Source: Hyphomicrobium sp.
GTDB lineage: Bacteria; Pseudomonadota; Alphaproteobacteria; Rhizobiales; Hyphomicrobiaceae
Length of the DNA: 64,000 bases
Direction: 5' to 3'
NCBI GenBank assembly: GCA_019751875.1
Contig: JAIEMV010000002.1
Coordinates: 124,001-188,000, forward strand
The notes beneath the pieces were generated by a model. That model had not been told where the DNA came from. It saw only the letters and a list, made by a program, of their open reading frames with translations, and made no database searches. The position numbers and the translations under genes are program-made. Below are positions 8,803-18,961 of the stretch, one piece after another. How positions within the stretch are numbered: the stretch's first letter is position 1; every line of letters begins with the position of its first letter.

Positions 8803-10098
8803 TCAGCCTTGTCTCGGAAAATCACGTCGCAGCGGACCGACATAAAGCTGCCGTGGACGACCGATCTTCTGCTGGGGATCCTCAATCATTTCTGCCCAAT
8901 GTGCAATCCATCCGACCGTCCGGGCAACCGCGAACAATACGACAAACATGGCAGGTGGAAATCCCATCGCGCGCAGAGCCAAGGTGGAATAGAAGTCCTT
9001 ATTCGGATATAGCCGGTTATCGATAAAGAAGCGATCCTCCAGCGCGATCCGCTCAAGCTCCAACCCGACCCTGATAATGGGGTCATCGCGTTTGCCGAGT
9101 GCATCCAGGACCTCGTGACAAGTCCGTTGTAGCACCTTGGCCCGCGGATCGAAGTCCCTATAGATGCGGTGACCAAAGCCAACAAGCGGCACGTCGGTAC
9201 CTCGATCCTTTGCCCTTGCAATGAATGCGGGGATGCGATCAATCGCACCAATTTCATTGAGCATGTTGTGAACGGCCACTTTGGCTCCGCCTTGTGCAGG
9301 ACCCCACAGGCAGGCCATGCCCGCGGCAACACAAGCAAAGGGATTGGCGCCCGACGATCCGGCCAGTCGCACTGTCGACGTCGAGGCATTTTGCCCGTGA
9401 TCGGCATGTAGTATAGTGATGCGGTCTAACGCACGTGCAACGATGGGGTTGACGAGGTACGGTTCGCACGGAACTGCGAAGCACATCTGCAAGAAGTTGG
9501 AAGCGTAGTCGAGATCATTACGCGGGTAGATGAACGGCTGTCCTAAGGAGTACTTGTACGCCATTGCCGCGATTGTCGGCATCTTGGCGATCATACGATG
9601 ACTCGCGATCATGCGATGTTTCGGGTTATTGATCTCCGTTGAGTCGTGGAAAAAGGCAGACAACGCGCCAACGACCCCTATCATGATCGCCATAGGCGGA
9701 GCATCGCGGCGGAAGCCGGTATAAAACCGCGTCAGTTGCTCGTGCAGCATTGTATGACGCGAGATGGTCGTCCTGAAGTCTCGGAACTCCTCGTTTGAAG
9801 GCAGTTCACCATGAAGCAATAGATAACAGACAGCTAGAAAGTTCGACTTTACTGCGAGCTGCTCGACCGGATAGCCGCGGTAAAGAAGCTCGCCGGCCGG
9901 TCCATCAACATACGTGATCCGGGACGCACAGCTCGCAGTCGATGTGAAGCCTGGATCGAACGTGAAGGAGCCTGTGTCTCGGTACACCGTGCCGATGTCG
10001 ATCACCGCAGGACCCCGAGCCCCTTTGATGACCGGCAACTCAATCTCGTTGGCGTTGTATGCGAGCTTCGCCGTATTGGAGGACGCTGATCTGTTCAT
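8803..10098 (-). CDS. gltA: Citrate synthase
   Basis: 431 aa. It condenses oxaloacetate and acetyl-CoA, the first step of the TCA cycle. Typical landmarks are the Gram-negative N-terminal domain with [21 protein letters not shown], the HADHGQNAS substrate-binding His region, the [19 protein letters not shown] segment and the C-terminal RPRQLYVGP. The reading frame extends 52 codons upstream, but the ATG at 10098, preceded by an AGGACT element, gives the normal protein. This hexameric type is usually next to no particular partner; it could be a second copy expressed under special conditions given the stress-like surroundings. Confidence 0.95.
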   Translation of the reverse strand: MNRSASSNTAKLAYNANEIELPVIKGARGPAVIDIGTVYRDTGSFTFDPGFTSTASCASRITYVDGPAGELLYRGYPVEQLAVKSNFLAVCYLLLHGELPSNEEFRDFRTTISRHTMLHEQLTRFYTGFRRDAPPMAIMIGVVGALSAFFHDSTEINNPKHRMIASHRMIAKMPTIAAMAYKYSLGQPFIYPRNDLDYASNFLQMCFAVPCEPYLVNPIVARALDRITILHADHGQNASTSTVRLAGSSGANPFACVAAGMACLWGPAQGGAKVAVHNMLNEIGAIDRIPAFIARAKDRGTDVPLVGFGHRIYRDFDPRAKVLQRTCHEVLDALGKRDDPIIRVGLELERIALEDRFFIDNRLYPNKDFYSTLALRAMGFPPAMFVVLFAVARTVGWIAHWAEMIEDPQQKIGRPRQLYVGPLRRDFPRQG

Positions 10099-10334
10099 CG
10101 CGCAAAGTCCTGACCGCTGGAGTGGTCGTCGACAATACTCGACGAACCACACGATCGTCACCTCTGGTTCACAACGTAAGGGCGTGCATAATGCTTTGGC
10201 GGCCCAACCACGCGTACGCAGTTGATTCCAATTTTTTGTTTGATACTGGCCCAAAAACTGAAATTCTCGATCGTGTTCCTGCTGAAACCGCGTAAGCGGC
10301 GCCGTCTCGCCGCCCTCAAATTCAATGACCTGCC

Positions 10335-11102
10335 ATGAACCGCGTCACCTCATTACTTGAAGAGCTTTATGTGGGTGAGACGCACCGCTCAAGAACGTTC
10401 AACTACGGCATTCTGTTTTTTGATATCGCCACTATTCTCTTCATCGTCGTTACATCCTTCGTCCCCAGATCCGCAGCGATCGAATCCATCGATATAATAA
10501 TCGGCCTCGTCCTCCTGGCCGAACTGATCGCTCGCATTTGGATCTCAAAGTCCAAATTGAAAGAACTGACACATCCAGCTTCAATCGTAGACTACATTGC
10601 CATAGCCTCGTTTCTTGCCCCGGTTGCAGGTGAAGCTGGAGGCTTCATGCGCATTTTGCGGACCTTGCGTCTGCTGCACACATACAAGTTCTTGGCACGA
10701 CTGCGGACAGACTTCCCCTACTTCAGGCGGAATGAAGACATCATACTGGCTATGTCGCATCTGTTCGTATTCATCTTCATCATGACGAGCCTTGTTTATG
10801 AGACGCAGCACTGGACTAACCCGAACATAAAAAACTATGTCGACGCCCTCTACTTCACTGTGACCGCGCTGACCACGACAGGCTTCGGCGATATCACGCT
10901 GCCAGGAAGCACAGGTCGGCTCATCTCCGTCGTCATTATGCTGTTCGGCGTGACTTTGTTTCTACGCCTTGCCCAGGTACTTTTTCGACCCCATAAGGTC
11001 CGATTCCCCTGCCCTGTCTGCGGGCTTCAGAGACACGATCCCGATGCGGTGCATTGCAAAGCCTGTGGCACCGTCCTGAATATTCCTGACGAAGGCGACT
11101 GA
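10335..11102 (+). CDS. Voltage-gated K+ channel-like protein with C-terminal zinc ribbon
   Basis: 255 aa. Membrane segments S1-S4 fall at about 25-120, with regularly spaced positive charges [19 protein letters not shown] (106-124) like an S4 sensor. A pore follows, with filter TTTGFGD (180-186) between S5 (about 138-155) and S6 (about 192-212). The filter has GFGD rather than GYGD; both occur in K+ channels. After S6 comes CPVCG...CKACG (Cys 226, 229, 241, 244), a zinc-ribbon-like tail, instead of an RCK or cyclic-nucleotide domain. Alone on its strand. Confidence 0.88.
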   Translation: MNRVTSLLEELYVGETHRSRTFNYGILFFDIATILFIVVTSFVPRSAAIESIDIIIGLVLLAELIARIWISKSKLKELTHPASIVDYIAIASFLAPVAGEAGGFMRILRTLRLLHTYKFLARLRTDFPYFRRNEDIILAMSHLFVFIFIMTSLVYETQHWTNPNIKNYVDALYFTVTALTTTGFGDITLPGSTGRLISVVIMLFGVTLFLRLAQVLFRPHKVRFPCPVCGLQRHDPDAVHCKACGTVLNIPDEGD

Positions 11103-11652
11103 GGAATTCAGGTTCAGCACCAACATAAGAAAAGCCGCGACACAAATTTGCCTGTCTGACAAAGCGCTAGCCGACAGTGCCTTGCCAGCGATGCCTCAGG
11201 TAGAGATGACGCAACTCGCAATCGCGGTCGAGTGGCACAAGAATGGCGTCGTTTTGTGCGCTGATCCCTCTAAAGCTTATGTCCCGCAAAGAGCATCGAC
11301 TGCACCTGCCGCAATCTTGTAGCGCCTTGCGAGCCGTCCATCCGAACTCCATACGTAGATCGGCGGTCCGTCGAGGGATGTGGTAGCGTCCGTGCAGATG
11401 ACGCTTTGACTCAACCTTCATTTGTCATCCCCTGGTACTGACCTGACACTTCAGGCAACGGGGCGAACACCAAAGCTCACGGTTGGTTCCATTGGCCCGA
11501 TCATTTGGAAGCGATCCAAGAAATAACGGCGATCGCAGTAGCTACCTCTTCGTTTCTGTTGCAGAACAGAAATCGACACAGGTTGATACTCGTCAATTCC
11601 ACGGCGTGACCGTTCGCTAATATACGCGTAGCAAATTACCTGAGGGGTGGCC
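11103..11652. other. Intergenic region with a candidate FNR box near its right end
   Basis: About 550 bp. Minus-strand ORFs of 84 and 85 codons (11167-11421, 11451-11708) are open but have no recognisable sequence or clear ribosome site and are not called. The AT-richer right part holds a TTGAT-N4-GTCAA palindrome at 11583-11596. Confidence 0.35.
11583..11596. promoter_or_regulatory. Candidate FNR/FixK-type box
   Basis: TTGAT-ACTC-GTCAA, nine of ten conserved positions of TTGAT-N4-ATCAA. It lies 56 bp before the ATG of the small gene at 11653. Regulation is inferred. Confidence 0.45.
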
Positions 11653-11877
11653 ATGATCGCCTCTAGAGAACATAGCGAAAATACCCGTAGCGATCTCACA
11701 CTGTGCATAGAACAGCTGCACAGCCTTCTTATATCCGTGAGAAGGCAAGAGGCGCTTCTGTTCGATCGCCGCAGTCCATATTTTGATGAGACGATCGCGC
11801 TCGCCCACTGTCATCTTGACGGCGCGATGAGAGCACTTCGTGGTATAGTCGCCCGTCTCGATAATCTTCCCCCCTGA
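11653..11877 (+). CDS. Small hypothetical helical protein
   Basis: 74 aa, not recognised. Largely helical and amphipathic (CIEQLHSLLISVRRQEALLF, then ALAHCHLDGAMRALRGIVARL). A TGAGGGG element sits six bases before the ATG, and a candidate FNR box lies farther upstream; both favour a real gene. GTG at 11647 is also in frame. It precedes a dksA-type gene by 116 bp and could share its transcript. Confidence 0.5.
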   Translation: MIASREHSENTRSDLTLCIEQLHSLLISVRRQEALLFDRRSPYFDETIALAHCHLDGAMRALRGIVARLDNLPP

Positions 11878-11993
11878 AGCGGGCATGCACCGTGGGCATT
11901 AGAGCGGCAGCACCCAACGGTCCTTGCGATCTGAGGTAAAGCGTCTGATCCGGGTGGATGCGCTTTGAACAATCTAGCTCTAAGGAGCCTCAA

Positions 11994-12335
11994 ATGGTCG
12001 ATCGAGCGTCTCGAGAAAAGCAGCTAAGAGATCGTCTGACGGTCCTCGAAGGGCGGCTACATCGGATCGAAACCCATCTTGAGCAACCTGCTGACAAGGA
12101 TTGGGAAGAGAATGCCACCGCGTCAGAGATGAACGAGGTACTTGACGAGTTGGGACATGCGGGTAACGCCGAGGTGCAAGCAATCTACGCCGCCCTCGAA
12201 CGTTTGAAGTCCGGTACATACGGAATTTGCGCCCGATGTGGAGAGCCGATTTCCAAGGAGCGGCTCGACGTGCTGCCACATACGCCGTTGTGCAAGACGT
12301 GCGCGCGCGAGCTCTCCCAGAAGAAACAAGCTTAG
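11994..12335 (+). CDS. DksA/TraR-type zinc-finger protein
   Basis: 113 aa. An N-terminal coiled coil (about 1-70) is followed by the four-Cys zinc finger CARCGEPISKERLDVLPHTPLCKTC (Cys 81, 84, 102, 105 approximately). DksA proteins insert into the RNA polymerase secondary channel and modulate transcription with ppGpp. The coil tip reads ENATASEMNEVLDELG where DksA has two invariant Asp residues, so this is a TraR/DksA-like paralogue rather than canonical DksA. AGGAG precedes the ATG at 11994; an upstream in-frame ATG at 11958 has no such site. PPK2 follows 207 bp later. Confidence 0.85.
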   Translation: MVDRASREKQLRDRLTVLEGRLHRIETHLEQPADKDWEENATASEMNEVLDELGHAGNAEVQAIYAALERLKSGTYGICARCGEPISKERLDVLPHTPLCKTCARELSQKKQA

Positions 12336-12432
12336 CCGGACAACGGCCGCTCAGCACCACACGATGCCCATCGAAGCCGATGACGAAGCACAAAGGGTCA
12401 GTGAATTGGTGTAGGCGCCTACCGGCGCCAAA

Positions 12433-12446
12433 TTGACAGATATCAA
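12433..12446. promoter_or_regulatory. Candidate FNR/FixK-type box upstream of ppk2
   Basis: TTGAC-AGAT-ATCAA, the best FNR/FixK match in the window. It lies 96 bp upstream of the GTG start of ppk2. In rhizobial FixK boxes C at the fifth position is common. Binding is inferred. Confidence 0.5.
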
Positions 12447-12542
12447 TGTATCAAAAGCGAATGGACCTTAGAGAATGTGATTAACGCTGCGCGACAAGAG
12501 CCAGCTGACAAAGAAGCTGCGTGCGATTTTGGAGCCCTCTGA

Positions 12543-13778
12543 GTGAGCAAGCATGAGATAAGCGCGAAGGCCAAGGCTCCGGCTGCGGACAGCACCGTGC
12601 AAACCAACGATCGGGTAGCCAAACCTCAGCAATCGTCTGCGAGCGAAGTCGACGTCGCACCTATTCTAACGGCTGAAGGAGCGCAGCAGTATTCGGTATA
12701 CGATGCTACGCAGAGTAGGCAGGAGGCAGAGGTCGCAGCCATCGAAGCAATTCTGCGCAGTCAACCTGAGCTCTCGATAAATAGCGAACCCATACAGGCC
12801 ATCCTGGCTGGCTCGTCTCCGGATGATGCAGAACGTTTGCAAACTGCTTTGAACGCGACGGATCGAACCGCAGAGACTACACCGCCGAACATACCGCAGC
12901 AGCGGGCGCCTCAGCGGGATTTCAATCTGCTAAAAACTAGTGACGAATTGAGCGACGATTGGCGCCGCGGTGCCTATCCCTACAAGTTCAAAATGTTGCG
13001 ACGCGACTATGAAGAGCAAAAATTCGTCCTGCAGGCCGAACTGCTGAAGTTGCAAGCCTGGGTGAAGTCAACCCGTCAGCGGCTGATCATTGTATTTGAA
13101 GGCCGAGATGCCGCCGGAAAAGGCGGTGCGATCAAGCGCTTCATGGAACATCTCAATCCACGCGGCGCGCGAGTGGTGGCGCTAGAAAAGCCAAGCGAGG
13201 TCGAGCGCGGCCAATGGTATTTCCAGCGCTATGTGCAGCATCTGCCCACTGCTGGAGAAATCGTGCTGTTCGATCGGAGTTGGTACAATCGCCCCGGTGT
13301 CGAGCACGTTATGGGCTTCTGCACAGATGCCGAGTATGACGAGTTTCTCCGGCAGACGCCAGAGTTCGAGCGCAACCTCGTACGTAGTGGGATACATCTC
13401 ATCAAGTTCTGGTTCTCCGTGAGCCAGGAGGAGCAGCGGCGGCGCTTCAAGGAGCGGAAAGTCCATCCTCTCAAACAATGGAAACTTTCACCCGTTGATC
13501 TCGCCTCTCTCGACAAGTGGGACGAATATACGCGTGCAAAAGAGGGAATGTTCTTTCATACCGATACGGCCGACTCACCTTGGACGGTGGTGAAATCTGA
13601 CGATAAAAAGCGCGCTAGGCTCAACGCAATGCGATATGTTCTCCACTCGATGCCCTACAAGGACAAAGACGTAAAACGCATCGGCCCCGTCGACCCCCTT
13701 CTCGTCGGTCGCGCCAACATCATTCACGAGCGTGATGAGCATGACATCACGACCGGACGTTATACGAGGCAGCCTTAG
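12543..13778 (+). CDS. ppk2: Polyphosphate kinase 2 (class I PPK2)
   Basis: 411 aa. It transfers phosphate between polyphosphate and nucleoside diphosphates, usually making GTP or ATP. The catalytic domain spans about 148-400: Walker A FEGRDAAGKGGAIKRF (185-200), then ALEKPSEVERGQWYFQRYV, Walker B-like FDRSWYNRPGVEHVMGF, and WKLSPVDLASLDKWDEYT. The first 140 residues are a low-complexity, Ala/Gln/Glu-rich extension not seen in minimal PPK2. Start is GTG; no closer ATG retains the extension. An FNR-type box upstream suggests induction by low oxygen. Confidence 0.93.
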   Translation: MSKHEISAKAKAPAADSTVQTNDRVAKPQQSSASEVDVAPILTAEGAQQYSVYDATQSRQEAEVAAIEAILRSQPELSINSEPIQAILAGSSPDDAERLQTALNATDRTAETTPPNIPQQRAPQRDFNLLKTSDELSDDWRRGAYPYKFKMLRRDYEEQKFVLQAELLKLQAWVKSTRQRLIIVFEGRDAAGKGGAIKRFMEHLNPRGARVVALEKPSEVERGQWYFQRYVQHLPTAGEIVLFDRSWYNRPGVEHVMGFCTDAEYDEFLRQTPEFERNLVRSGIHLIKFWFSVSQEEQRRRFKERKVHPLKQWKLSPVDLASLDKWDEYTRAKEGMFFHTDTADSPWTVVKSDDKKRARLNAMRYVLHSMPYKDKDVKRIGPVDPLLVGRANIIHERDEHDITTGRYTRQP

Positions 13779-14073
13779 GCGAAGATGACGTAGGGGCACA
13801 CCACTTCCGCTCGGAGGCTCAGGACAACAACCACGCTGATCAGACGCCGTTCAAATGGCTGGCAGCTCCGCCAACAGCATGGCGAACGGAGGATGCAGCA
13901 GTCCTATAAGTGATCATCAAGGGGTGCAAACACCGGTCTGCCGGCTGTTCTCACGCCGACCTGAATGCGAGAGCCGCCTGAGAAGACAGGATCGTGCACG
14001 CAAGCAACAGCGTCGAAAATAGCCTAGTGACAGCGGCCTTCGCACTCCGGTACCTTCTGGCAGATCTAGCGCA
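13779..14073. other. Intergenic region before crtW
   Basis: About 295 bp with no convincing ORF. It should hold the crtW promoter. No terminator or palindrome stood out. Confidence 0.35.
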
Positions 14074-14862
14074 ATGGCTCACCGGACAATGACGGCCCCA
14101 ACGACCCCACGTCGCTTAAGTGGCGGCGCTGAAGTGCTTGCCAGCCGGCGACGCCAGTCCACCCTCGGACTGAGTCTCGCGGCGCTGATCCTCGGATCGT
14201 GGCTCAGCCTCCACATCACGTCGGTATTCTTTGTCGATCTATCGCAGACCCCGCTGTGGATGACCGCTGCCATCATGGCCCTGTTGTGCTGGCTCTATGT
14301 CGGCATTTTCATCGTCGCGCATGATTGCATGCACGGCACGCTGGCACCCGGACACCCACGCCTCAATCGTATCATCGGACAAGTTTGCGTCGGATTATAT
14401 GCAGGGTTCTCGTTCCGGGATCTGCACCGCATGCACATCGAGCATCATCGGCACTCGGGCACGATGAGCGATCCTGATTTCGCCGAACCCCAGCCGATGG
14501 GGTTCTGGCGATGGTATGTCTCGTTCATGTGCAAGTATCTGACGGTGCGTCAGATGGCGTTGATGGCTGCGCAGAGCGTACTCTATGTGCTGGTTCTGGG
14601 CGCAACGATTGAGAACACTCTCATTTTCTGGATCATCCCTGCGCTGCTCTCATCTCTACAGTTGTTCTACTTCGGGACCTATTTGCCTCACCGGCCCGGA
14701 TCCAAAGCCTTCGCGGACCACCACCGTGCGCGCAGCAACAGCTATCCCGTCTGGCTTTCGTTACTGACTTGCTTTCACTTCGGTTACCACCATGAGCATC
14801 ACAGCAAGCCCGGCGAACCATGGTGGCGGCTACCGGCAGTCAGGCGCCAAGGTCAATCTTGA
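14074..14862 (+). CDS. crtW: Beta-carotene ketolase
   Basis: 262 aa membrane-bound di-iron oxygenase of the fatty-acid-desaturase superfamily. The His boxes are HDCMHG (about 89-94), HRMHIEHHRHSG (about 115-126) and HFGYHHEHH near 233-241, separated by hydrophobic segments. It adds 4-keto groups to beta-ionone rings, giving echinenone and canthaxanthin. The sequence FGTYLPHRPG is typical of CrtW. It converges with crtY, leaving nine bases between them. crtE, crtB and crtI are not in the window. ATG at 14089 is an alternative start. Confidence 0.93.
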   Translation: MAHRTMTAPTTPRRLSGGAEVLASRRRQSTLGLSLAALILGSWLSLHITSVFFVDLSQTPLWMTAAIMALLCWLYVGIFIVAHDCMHGTLAPGHPRLNRIIGQVCVGLYAGFSFRDLHRMHIEHHRHSGTMSDPDFAEPQPMGFWRWYVSFMCKYLTVRQMALMAAQSVLYVLVLGATIENTLIFWIIPALLSSLQLFYFGTYLPHRPGSKAFADHHRARSNSYPVWLSLLTCFHFGYHHEHHSKPGEPWWRLPAVRRQGQS

Positions 14863-14871
14863 GAAACGCAA

Positions 14872-16044
14872 TCAGCTCCGCATATCGAACCGTTCACGAA
14901 CTACGCCCATCGCGCGGAAAAAGTTGATCGGCGGCTTGCCGACAAGCAGCCGGGTCTTGTCCGCATAGTTCACCTCACTCGCATAAAAACGCCGGATAAG
15001 GCTCTCGGGCATTTTGTAGAAGCGGCTCATCACCGCCAGACGCTCTTCGGGTTCGGCAGCAATAAACAGTAAGCGATTAAGCAGTCTGTAGAAGGCACGC
15101 TGGTGCCAAAGTGCGATGGAGTGCTGTCGAAGGAGAGTGGCAACGGGAGCCGAACGCAAATCGCGCACTCCTGCAAGCTTTAACGCAACGCGCGCCGCGT
15201 CCGGCAACGAATAGCCGGTTGTGGGATTGAACATGACCGCCCGCAGACCGGCGCACGGCACATCCGGATTGGGATTGCTGCGCCAAAATGCGTCAATATC
15301 GCCGGCTAGAACGATGGGCAGGATACCCGTTTCCCGTCTCAAGATGCGTGCAATCTTCCACCCGCGATCAGCCGCGTAATCCGCCACCTCCTTCTCGAGA
15401 ACGCCATGCTGAACTTCTTTGCCGTTGGAATAATACGTGTCTTCGATCAGAAGGACGCGTTCCGACATCGGGAGCGTGTACATGAAGCGATATCCATCGA
15501 CCTGCGGAATGGTGCCGTCCATGATAATTGGCCGTTCCTGCTCGCACGGTTCCTCCAACTCGACCTCGAGACCTAGAAATTTCTGGAACCCAAGTTCCCA
15601 CGCAGTGCTGTTCGAGATCCCACGTGAATCAATAACGCACGCCGCCTCGAAGTGCGTACCGTCAGCGAGTTCAACACCATCGCTCGCCACCGACGTGACC
15701 TCGGCGTTGAACCTCAGGCTGGAACCGAGTCGAGCGGTCATCACGTCGTGCAACCGCGCCGAGCTAACGGAATGATAGCCGGTCTGCAGAATGCGATGAT
15801 TGCCCGGAAAGAAGACCTCTTGGCTCGACCACGACTTGATTATCAGAGCCTGCAAGAGCCGTTGCGTCGCCGCGTTGGTATCGGGCGTATGAAACGACCA
15901 GGTGTGATTCCCGCCGATGCGGTCACTACGTTCTAAGATCAAAAGCTTGAGCTCAGGCCGAGCATCGTGGAGAGCGAGCGCGATCAGCGAATTCGCGAGA
16001 CCTCCGCCAACCAGGATGCAGTCCACTTTGTCGCCGTACGGCAT
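14872..16044 (-). CDS. crtY: Lycopene beta-cyclase
   Basis: 390 aa FAD-type protein. The N-terminal dinucleotide motif is VDCILVGGGLANSLIALAL; GGNHTWSFH and the C-terminal half with FNPTTGYSLPDA match CrtY. It cyclises lycopene to beta-carotene, the substrate for the convergent crtW product. The typical length is about 385. Together the pair gives a route lycopene to beta-carotene to ketocarotenoids. No further carotenoid gene is nearby, and the ABC transporter genes to the right are on the same strand but separated by 157 bp. Confidence 0.94.
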   Translation of the reverse strand: MPYGDKVDCILVGGGLANSLIALALHDARPELKLLILERSDRIGGNHTWSFHTPDTNAATQRLLQALIIKSWSSQEVFFPGNHRILQTGYHSVSSARLHDVMTARLGSSLRFNAEVTSVASDGVELADGTHFEAACVIDSRGISNSTAWELGFQKFLGLEVELEEPCEQERPIIMDGTIPQVDGYRFMYTLPMSERVLLIEDTYYSNGKEVQHGVLEKEVADYAADRGWKIARILRRETGILPIVLAGDIDAFWRSNPNPDVPCAGLRAVMFNPTTGYSLPDAARVALKLAGVRDLRSAPVATLLRQHSIALWHQRAFYRLLNRLLFIAAEPEERLAVMSRFYKMPESLIRRFYASEVNYADKTRLLVGKPPINFFRAMGVVRERFDMRS

Positions 16045-16200
16045 CCAGAACTCTTAAGGGACCGTGTCAGTCATCACGATTACACGTTGGAACATTCGAC
16101 CTCTTGGCCAATAGCTATAGGATGTGCTGTCCACCCACCAGACCCAAAAGCTTCTGAATGTGTTCTGCAACGATCAAACTGGCAATGGTCACTCGTGATA

Positions 16201-17451
16201 TCAACGCGACGGGCGTGTGTGGAGGAGCACCGTGCTTGCAGTGAATGTGACAACGGCAAGTGCAAGCATAAGACCGATCAATGGCCAAAGCGCGGCATCC
16301 GGAGTGTTGCGCCAAAGGAGCCCATGATAGGCTTCCACGACCCACGCATTGGGCGCAATCCAACCGATCTCCTGTAACCACGGCGGCATCAGATAACGTG
16401 GCACCATGCTGCCACCGATCGCTGACGCAATGAGAATCAAGAAGGTGGATAGCGTTTGGGCTTGCTCCCGCGTCGAGCAGGCCGCGCTCAGAAGAAGGCC
16501 GACACCGGCGGCAGCAGCGGATGCCGCCATCGAAATCGCCACCCACATCGGCCAACGCCCACCTAAATTGACATCGTAGAGCAACGCAGCAGCCGCGAAG
16601 ATCAGGCTCACCTGCAGGAAGCCCTGGACGATGAGGAACGCGAACTTGCCTGCTAGCAATGCGCTACGACGCGCCGAACCGGCAAGCAGCCGGTCCATGA
16701 CACCGGAGCGGCGTTCATCAATGATCTGCATAGCGCCCTGGAGCGAAGCGAACATCAGGAACATGATCGCCACTGCACCCGCATAATAAACCACCGCCGC
16801 GCTCGCCTTCATCGGCTTTTCCAGATTCTGGCGCTCGACGATCGGAGCCGAACGCCTGGAATTCGCGCTCTGAGCCGCATCGTCTAGGTGCGTCTGGTCT
16901 GACATTTCGCGCTTCATCGTGTCGAGAACGGCATCCACCCGGCCCTTCTGATTGCGGGTGAGCGAGACAAACGTGCTTTCAATATCGACGAAAGCGCGGC
17001 GCCACGCCATGTCAGGCATGCGTTCATTGATGATACGTTGGATTTGTCCGCTGGCGATTGGACCGGCCATGGCTTTGGCTGCATCGCCGATGATCAGAAG
17101 CGGCGATTTGGGGTCCTCGGGCTGCACGATGCCCGGATCCGCACGAATGAGCAGCCCCGCATCCGCAAGATCCTGTTGCACGAATTCTGAAAGCTCCGCC
17201 TCTGACATGGGCTCGCGCTCAGTGCTCCGGAACGTGCCGTCGTTCCGGATTTCCTTCACGAGGCGACGCGTCGTCTCCGTATTTGCGGCATCGTAGATCG
17301 CCACGCGCAGCCGCAGTTCATCACCGCTTGTCCCGGCAAAGATACTGGCAAATACGACATAGACCAGCGGCGGCAGTATGAACGCGAGAATCAAAGCACC
17401 GGGGTCGCGAAGAAGAGCAAGCAGCATTACTCGAAATACAGGCAGCCTCAT
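16201..17451 (-). CDS. ABC-2 type transporter permease
   Basis: 416 aa. One transmembrane segment at the N-terminus (about 18-40), a large soluble domain of about 180 residues, then five to six membrane segments from about 220 to the end. This is the ABC-2/DrrB-NatB-type export layout. The signature [27 protein letters not shown] is common in such permeases. Its ATG overlaps the stop of the ATPase gene by four bases, so the two are co-translated. Substrate unknown; link to carotenoids is only positional. Confidence 0.9.
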   Translation of the reverse strand: MRLPVFRVMLLALLRDPGALILAFILPPLVYVVFASIFAGTSGDELRLRVAIYDAANTETTRRLVKEIRNDGTFRSTEREPMSEAELSEFVQQDLADAGLLIRADPGIVQPEDPKSPLLIIGDAAKAMAGPIASGQIQRIINERMPDMAWRRAFVDIESTFVSLTRNQKGRVDAVLDTMKREMSDQTHLDDAAQSANSRRSAPIVERQNLEKPMKASAAVVYYAGAVAIMFLMFASLQGAMQIIDERRSGVMDRLLAGSARRSALLAGKFAFLIVQGFLQVSLIFAAAALLYDVNLGGRWPMWVAISMAASAAAAGVGLLLSAACSTREQAQTLSTFLILIASAIGGSMVPRYLMPPWLQEIGWIAPNAWVVEAYHGLLWRNTPDAALWPLIGLMLALAVVTFTASTVLLHTRPSR

Positions 17452-18428
17452 ACAGACAGCCTTTCGCCAACTGTCTTGCTGAAAAGGCTGGAGAGATCGG
17501 GCTGACGTACGCGGATCTCCTTTATGAAGACGCCCGCGCTGGAGAGATTGTCCGTCAGCCGGCGCACGTCGAGGTGTTGGGCGGGTTGGAAGCCGAACCA
17601 GGTCGTCGCAGCTTGGGTGGTGCGAAGGTTCATGGCTCTCAAAGCGTCGAGCCCCCGCGCTTCTGGCGCCTCTGCCAAGACGACAACAACTTCCTTTTCG
17701 TTCGGGAACGCGCCTTTCAGAAGTTCCGCCGGGGCGCCCTCCAGCACGATACGGCCCTGGCTTAAGATCATGACTCGGTCGGAGAGGACCTCGGCCTGTT
17801 CAAGGTCGTGCGTCGTGAGCACGACCGCTCCGCCTGCATCTCGGAACGACCGCAGCAGAGCATGGATTGCTTCGCGAGCATCCACATCAATTCCGACGGT
17901 TGGTTCGTCGAGAAGAAGGAGCGCGGGCTTATGAAGCACGGCGGCTGCGATATTCAAGCGACGCTGATAACCACCCGACAGAGTGCCCGTAATCTGACGC
18001 GCGCGCTCGGCAAGCGACGCCTGCTTGATCACTTTGAGCACGGCGTCCTTTAGCTGACGCCGCGGCACGCCGGCCATGCACCCGAAGAAGCTTAAATTCT
18101 CCTCGACCGTCAGGTGCGGATAGAGCGCGATGTTCTGTGGGACGAAACCCAGTTGACGGCGCGCACCACGACTCTTTGGAGGCCGACCATTGATCAAAAT
18201 CTGGCCGCTCCTTAGCGCCAGTCGGCCGCAGATCGCGCGCATCAGGGTCGACTTGCCGGCGCCATTTGGCCCGAGAAGACTGATCGTCGTTCCCTGGCCG
18301 ACCCTGAAATCGACCCCACAAAGAACCTCGCGTGGGCCGTACGCATAGGTAGCGCCACTCACGACAAGAACGGAATTCTCAGCCGGCTCACGTCCGACCT
18401 TACTCAATGCGTCGCGCAACCATTGCAT
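17448..18428 (-). CDS. ABC transporter ATP-binding protein
   Basis: 326 aa. Walker [12 protein letters not shown] (about 53-63), Q-loop in [18 protein letters not shown], signature LSGGYQRR and Walker [13 protein letters not shown] followed by the His switch TTHDLEQ. The C-terminal 90 residues are an extra domain common in DrrA/NatA-type exporters. It powers the ABC-2 permease encoded immediately downstream with a four-base overlap. No dedicated outer component is adjacent. Substrate unknown. Confidence 0.92.
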   Translation of the reverse strand: MQWLRDALSKVGREPAENSVLVVSGATYAYGPREVLCGVDFRVGQGTTISLLGPNGAGKSTLMRAICGRLALRSGQILINGRPPKSRGARRQLGFVPQNIALYPHLTVEENLSFFGCMAGVPRRQLKDAVLKVIKQASLAERARQITGTLSGGYQRRLNIAAAVLHKPALLLLDEPTVGIDVDAREAIHALLRSFRDAGGAVVLTTHDLEQAEVLSDRVMILSQGRIVLEGAPAELLKGAFPNEKEVVVVLAEAPEARGLDALRAMNLRTTQAATTWFGFQPAQHLDVRRLTDNLSSAGVFIKEIRVRQPDLSSLFSKTVGERLSV

Positions 18429-18961
18429 CTTGTCTGTTGTCGGCTACGCTCCGAGCACGGGCAAGAACTTTTTTGTGCGAACGTGGGCATCAGCAGGTCT
18501 GCAGCCTTGAGCCCGACCAAGAAGCCGCCGTTGCTCTTATGATGATCGCATTTATCAATAACTGCGTTCCTTCCGGGCAGACGGTCGTCTCATCTGCGCC
18601 ATGAGCCCCTTGAGCAGACAAGCTAACGAGGCATCTCGAGCCGGCATCATGCTTGTCAACGTAGATTTCTTCCAAGACGACTTTCGACTGAGCTTCAACG
18701 GTAGCAACATCGAAATTCTGATCGAGCGTAATCGCCTCTAGCAACTCAATAACGTCCGGCAAATAACTAAAAGGCGCAGAAGACTTCCATCGCCGGCTTT
18801 TTGGCGCCGCACATCCTTTCGTCGAAGAAGCGACTGGCCAAGAGATAGCCTGGACAAAACAAACCACCTCCAGGAAAAAGATCGGTGCTGCGCCTCGATT
18901 TAGATTATAATTTAGTGGGGCCTAGTGACAAAACGCCGATGTGAAAATCAGCAGGTGAACT
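18429..18961. other. Intergenic region between ABC operon and DUF3300 gene
   Basis: About 533 bp, AT-richer at its right end. A 125-codon minus-strand frame (18490-18867) is open but has no family resemblance or credible ribosome site. The promoters of both divergent operons must lie here. Nothing else was seen. Confidence 0.35.

Noticed and set aside
10099-10254. N-terminal extension of citrate synthase to GTG/ATG at 10254
   Set aside because: The 52 extra residues do not match the conserved N-terminus; the ATG at 10098 does.
11167-11421. 84-codon minus-strand ORF (begins MKVESKRHLHGRYHIP)
   Set aside because: No family match, overlapping open frames and unclear start; kept as intergenic.
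18490-18867. 125-codon minus-strand frame in the ABC/DUF3300 gap
   Set aside because: No ribosome site at a plausible start, odd composition and no recognisable family.
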